NCBI GenBank assembly: GCA_050010255.1
Contig: JBEKLJ010000039.1
Location: 1-19,316 of the forward strand
Source: JBEKLJ01 sp050010255
GTDB lineage: Bacteria > Acidobacteriota > Terriglobia > Bryobacterales > Bryobacteraceae
Reading direction: 5' to 3'
Length of the DNA: 19,316 nucleotides
Positions 14,705 to 19,316 of the stretch are shown in pieces. Numbering within the stretch: position 1 is the first letter of the stretch; every line of letters begins with the position of its first letter. The notes under the pieces were generated by a model, which searched no databases, was not told the origin of the DNA, and worked only from the letters and a program-made list of their open reading frames with translations. The translations under genes and the position numbers were made by a program.

Positions 14705-16108
14705 TCAGGGATAGATCGTAATGATCACCCGCTGGTAGCGGGTGAGCGGGGGCGTGCCCTGGTCGGTCACCGCGAGGACGACGTGCATCGTTTCCGGCTT
14801 GGTCACCGTGGGCGCGGTGAAGTGCGCGTTGATCTTGTTCATGTCGTCGATCGCGATCGGACGGCTGCTGGCGAACGTGCCCGGCTCGCGATAGTAGATC
14901 CACTCGTAGGACAAAGCATTGCCATCGGGATCGGTGGAGCCTTCGGCGCTGAGATTGACGCGCTCGCCGCTTTTCGCGGTGAGCCGGGCCGCGTGATTGA
15001 GCCTCGGAACCGGCGGGTGATTTGCCTCCGCGTAGGGCTTGATCGTCCAGTCCATCCGCGCGGCGAAATCGTTCTGATAGGCCGACCGCCATCGCCAGAT
15101 CGTGGCCTGGTTGCTGGTGTGCCAATTGCCGTCGACGCCGAGGGCTTCGTCCTCCGCGTCGGTCCAGAGCGGCCGGATTTCCGGTTCGAGGAACCACTTC
15201 CGGGTCCGCGGCGTGTAAAACTCGTAGCGCCCGCCCCAACTGCCCCAATCGGGGTGCTCAGGATCGCCCAGCCCGTTGTTGACGAGATAAAGAAAACTCG
15301 GGGTGTCGCCTTCCATCAGGAACTTGGTGAACGGATGCTGCGCCCCTAGCGGCCCCTTGCTGCGGACGTGCTGGTCGAGCCAGGGGTTGTCCACGATGCT
15401 GAAGTCGGCGCCGACGAACCGGCCGTGAAACTTGTCACCGCTGATCCCACTCCAGGTGGCGTAATGATAGGCGCCGCCGTCGTGAAACCCGGGACTGGCG
15501 ATGTAGAAGAGATTCTGGAACGTCTTTCTGATCCACGGCCCGCTGTCATCCTGGTCCGAGATCGTGTATACCCGAAGCTTGGATACGAACCTGTCCACAT
15601 CATCGGGCGAGCGCGTCGCGCGGACCTTCCAGAGCGCCTGGGCGAGGCAGTTGGGGCCGCCCCACACCAGTACCCAGACCGGGCGAGGATCGTCGCGGTC
15701 CACCACTTGGATGATCATGTTCGAGCCGGGTGAATCCATCCCCTGCCCCACGGCCGTCATGCCGTAGGCCGGCCGGCCTTCCCTGATGATGGAGAGCAGG
15801 TAGCCGGCCTCGGGGAAGCCCGGTTCGTGTTTCAAGAGATTGTCCCTGACCTTCCCGTAGGCGCCCACGATCTCCCGGATGCGCCACGCGGCGGTCTTGT
15901 CCTTCTGATGCACGGAGGTGCTCGCGACCAGCGCCTCCACGTCCCAGTGGTTGGAATAGGTAAGAAACCGGACCATCGATTGGGCGTCGTCGGGCTCATT
16001 CTCGATGTCCGTGAGCACGATCACACGCGGCTTTGCGTACGCCGTCAGGCTTGAGCAGACGCCAAGAGCGACGGCAACGAGCAGGATCAGGGCGATGCGG
16101 TGTTTCAT
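14705..16108 (-). CDS. exported DUF1593 nucleoside-hydrolase-like protein
   Basis: A 467-residue protein with a signal peptide (residues 1-25, cut near A-Y-A). The N-terminal domain begins P-R-V-I-V-L-T-D-I-E-N-E-P-D-D; D34 and D40-D41 mirror the calcium-binding D-x-D-x4-D-D motif of nucleoside hydrolases. This is the DUF1593 family, which includes the cellulose-binding protein Sde182 of Saccharophagus. A C-terminal Ig/PKD-like domain (about 365-467; S-G-E-R-V-N-L-S-A-E-G-S-T-D-P-D-G-N) matches the usual second domain. It probably acts outside the cytoplasm on a glycoside or plant-derived material; the reaction is not established for the family. The ATG at 16108 follows a GGAGG seven bases upstream. 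The gene lies 37 bases after the SDR stop codon on the same strand and is flanked on both sides by the SDR-derived repeat. Confidence 0.9.
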   Translation of the reverse strand: MKHRIALILLVAVALGVCSSLTAYAKPRVIVLTDIENEPDDAQSMVRFLTYSNHWDVEALVASTSVHQKDKTAAWRIREIVGAYGKVRDNLLKHEPGFPEAGYLLSIIREGRPAYGMTAVGQGMDSPGSNMIIQVVDRDDPRPVWVLVWGGPNCLAQALWKVRATRSPDDVDRFVSKLRVYTISDQDDSGPWIRKTFQNLFYIASPGFHDGGAYHYATWSGISGDKFHGRFVGADFSIVDNPWLDQHVRSKGPLGAQHPFTKFLMEGDTPSFLYLVNNGLGDPEHPDWGSWGGRYEFYTPRTRKWFLEPEIRPLWTDAEDEALGVDGNWHTSNQATIWRWRSAYQNDFAARMDWTIKPYAEANHPPVPRLNHAARLTAKSGERVNLSAEGSTDPDGNALSYEWIYYREPGTFASSRPIAIDDMNKINAHFTAPTVTKPETMHVVLAVTDQGTPPLTRYQRVIITIYP

Positions 16109-16137
16109 AAGTTCGCCTCCAATTTGGGGGAAGCGGG

Positions 16138-16244
16138 GGCCTGCATCACAGCGTCAGGCCGCCATCCACGGTGAGCACCTGGCCGGTGACGTAGTTGTCC
16201 GGCTCCAGGAGGAAGCGCACAGCGCGCGCCACGTCCAGGGCGGT
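16138..16244 (-). repeat. source copy of the 107-bp direct repeat (SDR gene 3' end)
   Basis: The 3' end of the intact SDR gene plus eight bases beyond its stop codon. It recurs in the same orientation at 14474-14580, 1664 bases away, with four mismatches. The two copies bracket the DUF1593 gene. Confidence 0.92.
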
Positions 16245-16952
16245 GCCATAGCGCGGGATGGCGCCCTCCTGGAGGTAGCGCTCGTACTTGCCCGAGGCGA
16301 TGCTGGCTTCGGCCATGCCCGCCGCCATGACACCCGGAGAGACCACGTTCACCCGGATGTTGGCGGGGCCGCGGGACTCCCGCGCCAGGATGCGCGCGGC
16401 GTGGACGAGGGCGGCCTTGGCGGCGGCGTAAGCCGTCGAACCCGGAAACGGCGCCAGCGCCTGCATGGTGCCGAGCAGCACGATTGCGCCGGGCGTGTTG
16501 CGGGCGCGCATGCGCGCGGCGGCCTCCCGCGCCAGCAGGATCGGGCCGAGGAAGTTCACTTCCTGCGACCGCCGCAGCGCCGCTTCAAGCTGGGAGGGAT
16601 CGGCGACGCGCGCCGGATCGCCGCTGAATACCACCAAGCCGTAAAGCTCGGGCGCTCGATCCAGCAGGCGCGCGCGGTCCGCCTCGCGGGCCAGGTCGGC
16701 CTGGATCAGCCGGGCGATGCCCGCCAGCGCCTGGGCGCGCGCGGCGTTGGAGCGGTAGCTGACGATGAGTTGGGCGCCTTCGGAGGCGAGCATTTCCGCC
16801 GTCGCCGAGCCCAGCCCGCCCGAGCCGCCGGCCAGAATGATCTGCCTTCCAGAGAGAGCGCTACCCGCGCGGCGGCGCGCCTCCGGCGCAGAGGCTGCGG
16901 GGCGCGAGCCGGTGGAACGGCCTGTCGGGCGTTTCCGAACGGCATCAGGCAC
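16146..16952 (-). CDS. short-chain dehydrogenase/reductase (SDR) family protein
   Basis: A 268-residue classical SDR with a 34-residue basic N-terminal extension. The cofactor loop is G42-G-S-G-G-L-G48, the catalytic pair Y175-x3-K179 (S-T-A-Y-A-A-A-K), N133 lies in V-N-F-L-G-P, and the C-terminus ends T-G-Q-V-L-T-V-D-G-G as in FabG-like enzymes. The position 13 residues before the Tyr, normally Ser, is Thr162 (L-L-G-T-M), and the usual N-N-A-G motif is replaced by V-F-S-G-D. Substrate unknown. The GTG start at 16952 overlaps the last eight bases of the O-antigen ligase gene. Its GGAGGAGGT ribosome binding site lies inside that gene, so translation of the two is likely coupled. This links it to surface-polysaccharide work, perhaps sugar modification. 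Confidence 0.88.
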   Translation of the reverse strand: MPDAVRKRPTGRSTGSRPAASAPEARRRAGSALSGRQIILAGGSGGLGSATAEMLASEGAQLIVSYRSNAARAQALAGIARLIQADLAREADRARLLDRAPELYGLVVFSGDPARVADPSQLEAALRRSQEVNFLGPILLAREAAARMRARNTPGAIVLLGTMQALAPFPGSTAYAAAKAALVHAARILARESRGPANIRVNVVSPGVMAAGMAEASIASGKYERYLQEGAIPRYGTALDVARAVRFLLEPDNYVTGQVLTVDGGLTL

Positions 16953-18168
16953 GCTGCACCTCCTCCACCGCCACGTAGCCCAGCGCGACCACGGCCAGAA
17001 ACAGCGTCAGCACTTCGCTATCGCCGAGATTCACTTCGAACAGGCCGCTGATGGCGACTGCCACCAGGACGGCCACCGCGCCGTGCAGAAGAAACCGTGC
17101 GTCCGAGCGTCCCGCCGCGGCGCGGCGGAGGGCGCGGCCGTAGTCCCGGAGCATAATTACCAGCGCGGCCACCAGCGCCAGCAGCGTGGGCACTCCGCGC
17201 TCGGCCGCGTACTGAATGTAGACGTTGTGCAGGTGGCCGTAATAGCCGAGCGGCAACGGCCGCTGAACGTCCGCGGGCAAATAAGCTTCAAGGCTCGGCT
17301 TAACCCGCTCCGGCCCGACGCCGAGCAGCGGGTGCGCCTTGATCATCTCCCAGCCGGTGCGCCAGCAGATCACGCGAAACTGGTTCGAATCCGCCTCGCC
17401 CCGGGGGCGAAAGAGAGACTCGACCCGCGTCCGCACGTCGCCCGGATTGGCCCACAAGAGCAGCGCCGCCAGCAGCGGGAAGGCGACTAGCAGCCAGCGC
17501 CGCCAGCACCACACCAGGTAGATGAGCCCGCACAGCGCGCCCAGCCAAACCCCGCGCGTGTAGCCGACGACCAGCGCGACGCCGAGCAGGGCCGCCGCCG
17601 CGGCGGCGAGCCACAGCGCGCGGCCGCGCGCCCGCGGCGAAAACATCAGGAAGGCCACCACCAGCGCCAACACAATCATCTGCTCGCCGCCGAAGGTCTG
17701 CCAGTGGCTCATGAAGCCGGTGACACGCCGGCCTAGGTAGTAGTCGTAGAGCGGCCTTCCGGCCTGGTGGGCCTCGTAGACCCTGCGGGCGAACTGCACC
17801 AGCGCCAGCCCCGCGCCGGCGGCGGCCGCGGCGACCCAGCACAACACCAGCGCGCGGGCGCGCGCGGTCCCTCGCACGGTCGAAAACAGCGTAATGAGGG
17901 TCAGGTAGACGAAAAACTTCCGGATCTGCGGCAGCCCGGCCGCGGGATAGCCCGAGGCTAGGAGCGAGATCACGGTGCCGGCCATGAAGAGCGCCAGGGG
18001 CGCCCACACCGGCGGGAGCCGCAGCTTGGTGCGGCTGAGAAGGAGCGCCAGGACCGCCGCGCCCAGCAGGATCTGTGAAACCGCGATCGAAAACAGCACG
18101 GCGATGGTGGAGGCGGCGGCCAAAAGGAGGGCAGCGCCCGGGAGGTCGAGGTGAGACTGGCGGTCCAT
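16945..18168 (-). CDS. O-antigen ligase family (Wzy_C) membrane protein
   Basis: A 407-residue polytopic inner-membrane protein with about ten or more hydrophobic segments and one large periplasmic loop (about 240-320). Conserved parts of the WaaL/Wzy_C fold are visible: Y-T-R205-G-V-W-L-G, a basic residue near the end of a membrane segment; H279-P-L-L-G-V-G-P; and H312-L-H314-N-V-Y-I-Q-Y before a late membrane helix. Such enzymes polymerise undecaprenyl-linked glycans or transfer them to lipid A core or to other acceptors. Ligase and polymerase cannot be told apart here. The ATG at 18168 is the first good start; the ribosome binding site is weak. The 3' end overlaps the SDR start by eight bases. 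The protein encoded at the right edge may belong to the same cluster. Confidence 0.9.
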   Translation of the reverse strand: MDRQSHLDLPGAALLLAAASTIAVLFSIAVSQILLGAAVLALLLSRTKLRLPPVWAPLALFMAGTVISLLASGYPAAGLPQIRKFFVYLTLITLFSTVRGTARARALVLCWVAAAAAGAGLALVQFARRVYEAHQAGRPLYDYYLGRRVTGFMSHWQTFGGEQMIVLALVVAFLMFSPRARGRALWLAAAAAALLGVALVVGYTRGVWLGALCGLIYLVWCWRRWLLVAFPLLAALLLWANPGDVRTRVESLFRPRGEADSNQFRVICWRTGWEMIKAHPLLGVGPERVKPSLEAYLPADVQRPLPLGYYGHLHNVYIQYAAERGVPTLLALVAALVIMLRDYGRALRRAAAGRSDARFLLHGAVAVLVAVAISGLFEVNLGDSEVLTLFLAVVALGYVAVEEVQRA

Positions 18169-18310
18169 TCCGGTCAGAAACCATGATAGCGGGGCGCCTT
18201 CAAGGCCGGCCGGGCGGCGGCAGCGCCTCGACTGATGACCCGCGGCCGCACGCTATGTCTGTCCCGTCAACCTGTGTGGCCTGGTCGAACCGCCCGCACA
18301 AATCCTCTCC

Positions 18311-18364
18311 AGGCTCCTTCTCTAATCAAGGCTCCTCCTCTAATCAAGGCTCCTTCTCTAACCG
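18311..18364. repeat. three tandem 18-bp repeats
   Basis: The unit AGGCTCCTTCTCTAATCA is present three times without spacers. Copy 2 has one T-to-C change, and copy 3 departs in its last three bases. It is too short and lacks spacers for CRISPR. It lies about 100 bases before the start of the small exported protein gene, in its likely leader. Confidence 0.9.
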
Positions 18365-18423
18365 ATCAGCGTTAGTGAGGGTGCTGTTCACCGCTTCTCC
18401 GGAAGCGCCAGCGGCATCTCGCA

Positions 18424-18440
18424 CAGCAAGGTTCTTGCTG
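18424..18440 (+). promoter_or_regulatory. short perfect hairpin before the small exported gene
   Basis: CAGCAAG, loop GTT, CTTGCTG: a 7-bp perfect stem ending 22 bases before the ATG at 18463. No U-run follows, so it is not a terminator. It could affect translation or mRNA stability, or be chance. Confidence 0.4.
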
Positions 18441-18462
18441 AAGGTTCTCCGGGAAAGCGCCT

Positions 18463-18885
18463 ATGGATCAACACAGGAGGGGAATCACCGTCTGCCTGCT
18501 GGCGGTTCTGCTCATCGGGCTCTCGAGGCCGTGCCAGGCCGCGGAGCCTCACAAACGGTCCAAGAAGCTATGGCTGGTGTCCGTTGCCATGGTGGTCGCA
18601 GCCAACGCGCTGGACGTGGCATCTGCGCGCGGAAGATACGAGGGCAACCCCTTGCTCCGCGCCCCGGATGGGAGGTTCACTGTCGGACGCGGGGCCTTGC
18701 TGAAGTCAGCCGGCTTCGGCACGGCGCTCGTGGTCGAGGCGTTTGTCCTGCGAGAAAACCCACGCATGGCGAACAGCGCTGCTGTGGCCAATTTCGTCAC
18801 TGCCGCCGCAGTGACAGCAGTAGCGGTGCGGAATTGGGGCATCTCCCGAGCTGAACCGCCTCCACCGTACCTCTCAGGTCCCTGA
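18463..18885 (+). CDS. small exported/membrane protein, unknown function
   Basis: A 140-residue protein with a signal peptide (residues 1-26; core V-C-L-L-A-V-L-L-I-G-L, cut after C-Q-A). The mature part has a basic stretch, a hydrophobic segment (about 36-53, ending A-N-A-L-D-V-A-S), the motif Y-E-G-N-P-L-L, a second segment (about 80-95) and a third (about 106-123). The layout hydrophobic-D-x-x-S ... E-x-N-P-L recalls small DUF5658-like membrane proteins, but I would not assign a family. No good ribosome binding site precedes the ATG; AGGAGG occurs just inside the frame without a start codon after it. It lies opposite to the genes on both sides, so it may have been inserted into the polysaccharide cluster. 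Confidence 0.75.
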   Translation: MDQHRRGITVCLLAVLLIGLSRPCQAAEPHKRSKKLWLVSVAMVVAANALDVASARGRYEGNPLLRAPDGRFTVGRGALLKSAGFGTALVVEAFVLRENPRMANSAAVANFVTAAAVTAVAVRNWGISRAEPPPPYLSGP

Positions 18886-18946
18886 GCGCACCCAGCGCCC
18901 GTCAGCCAACCCACGCCCCGACCCCCGGTGCGGCACCGAGGCCGGG

Positions 18947-19316
18947 CTATGGTCGGCGGAGCACGACCGCGTCGATCCAGGCCCTGCCGCCCAGCTTGTT
19001 GTCGAACTTCAGGGAGGCACGACGCACTACGCGCACCTCAATCCACCGTGTGGCAGGACCGGTGACAAAATTCGCGGCTAGCGCCGTCCACTCGTGCGTG
19101 CCGGTCAGCCGTTCGGTGAAGACATCCAGGCGCTGGGGCGCCTCCGGGTCGAAGATGCGGAACCCCAGGCCCTCGTCGGTCGAGATCGCATCGGTGCGCA
19201 GCCGTGCCTCGAAGCGCCACCGGCCCAGCTCGACCGCCGCCCGCTGTGAGACGTGCGCGTATTCGAGGTTCTGGCTCCCATCGAACTCGAGCCGGAGCGA
19301 CCACCGCCCCTCCGCC
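18947..19316 (-). CDS. C-terminal part of an exported or polysaccharide-cluster protein with a carbohydrate-binding-like domain (cut by window edge)
   Basis: An open minus frame enters from the right edge and ends at a TAG (18947-18949). It gives 122 residues beginning W-S-L-R-L-E-F-D-G-S-Q-N-L-E-Y after four residues, then G-R-W-R-F-E-A-R-L-R-T-D, G-L-G-F-R-I-F-D, G-T-H-E-W-T and W-I-E-V-R-V-V-R-R, ending W-I-D-A-V-V-L-R-R-P. This is a carbohydrate-binding-module-like jelly roll (F-D-G-S, Q-x4-E-x-G-x-W/Y-R-F, W-I-D-x-V). Similar domains end TPR proteins near acidobacterial O-antigen ligases; that link is from memory, not searched. It has no start in the window, so a start-based ORF call misses it. 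Same strand as the ligase; convergent with the small exported gene. Confidence 0.8.
   Translation of the reverse strand, partial: AEGRWSLRLEFDGSQNLEYAHVSQRAAVELGRWRFEARLRTDAISTDEGLGFRIFDPEAPQRLDVFTERLTGTHEWTALAANFVTGPATRWIEVRVVRRASLKFDNKLGGRAWIDAVVLRRP

Larger units (their letters stand above)
18169..18462. other. divergent intergenic region with tandem repeat and hairpin
   Basis: This 294-base gap separates the O-antigen ligase start from the small exported gene. It holds three 18-bp tandem repeats (18311-18364) and a 7-bp hairpin (18424-18440). A frame with an ATG at 18255 crosses the repeats as G-S-F-S-N-Q units, but it continues out of frame through the next gene and looks non-coding. 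No clear promoter boxes were found. Confidence 0.5.

Noticed and set aside
18311..18364. CRISPR array
   Set aside because: Repeats are only 18 bp and directly adjacent, with no spacers and no cas genes.
18075..18854. Plus-strand frame of 259 codons that reads the 18-bp repeats as G-S-F-S-N-Q units
   Set aside because: It begins inside the ligase gene, continues out of frame through the small exported gene, and resembles no protein.
18900..18946. Terminator between the convergent small exported gene and the edge gene
   Set aside because: Only a 5-bp stem (CGGTG/CACCG) is visible, without a U-run on either strand.

Overview
This is a high-GC stretch of a bacterial chromosome. It most likely comes from an acidobacterium of the Bryobacterales/Solibacter type. 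The best marker is a duplicated orphan MacB/FtsX-type permease (ADOP class), a family expanded in Acidobacteriota. Large exported beta-sandwich proteins, a DUF1593 nucleoside-hydrolase-like protein and an exported CocE/S15 hydrolase fit the same background. The assignment is inference; no rRNA, tRNA, phage, transposase or CRISPR array is visible.

Left part (1-6.5 kb): an LsrG/YgiN-like monooxygenase-fold gene (-), a strong hairpin terminator, a small membrane protein (+), then on the minus strand a YtxH-domain protein followed by a 1-pyrroline-5-carboxylate dehydrogenase (pruA/rocA type), and an exported S15/CocE hydrolase. The hydrolase is divergent from a YihY/BrkB membrane protein (+).

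Middle (6.5-10.7 kb): a 448-base gene-free stretch, the ADOP permease, and a D-tagatose/D-allulose 3-epimerase-type TIM barrel with all four metal ligands. A 65-bp repeat occurs both at the 3' end of the YihY gene, where it encodes the last residues and the stop codon, and just downstream of the ADOP gene. What looks like the 5' stub of a Tat-signal gene lies between the epimerase and the next, convergent gene.

Right part (10.7-19.3 kb), read right to left on the minus strand: the C-terminal part of a gene entering from the right edge, an O-antigen ligase (Wzy_C type), a translationally overlapping SDR, an exported DUF1593 protein, a 73-codon chimeric ORF built from a signal peptide and an internally deleted SDR copy, and a 1241-residue secreted multidomain protein. 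A small exported protein on the plus strand, preceded by a triplicated 18-bp repeat, sits between the edge gene and the ligase. The ligase-SDR pair suggests surface polysaccharide work. The two large exported proteins suggest extracellular sugar or matrix functions.

No complete new defence or mobile system is visible. The most unusual items are the SDR-derived chimera with the direct repeats flanking the DUF1593 gene, the repeat that supplies the end of the YihY gene, and the uncharacterised 1241-residue exported protein.
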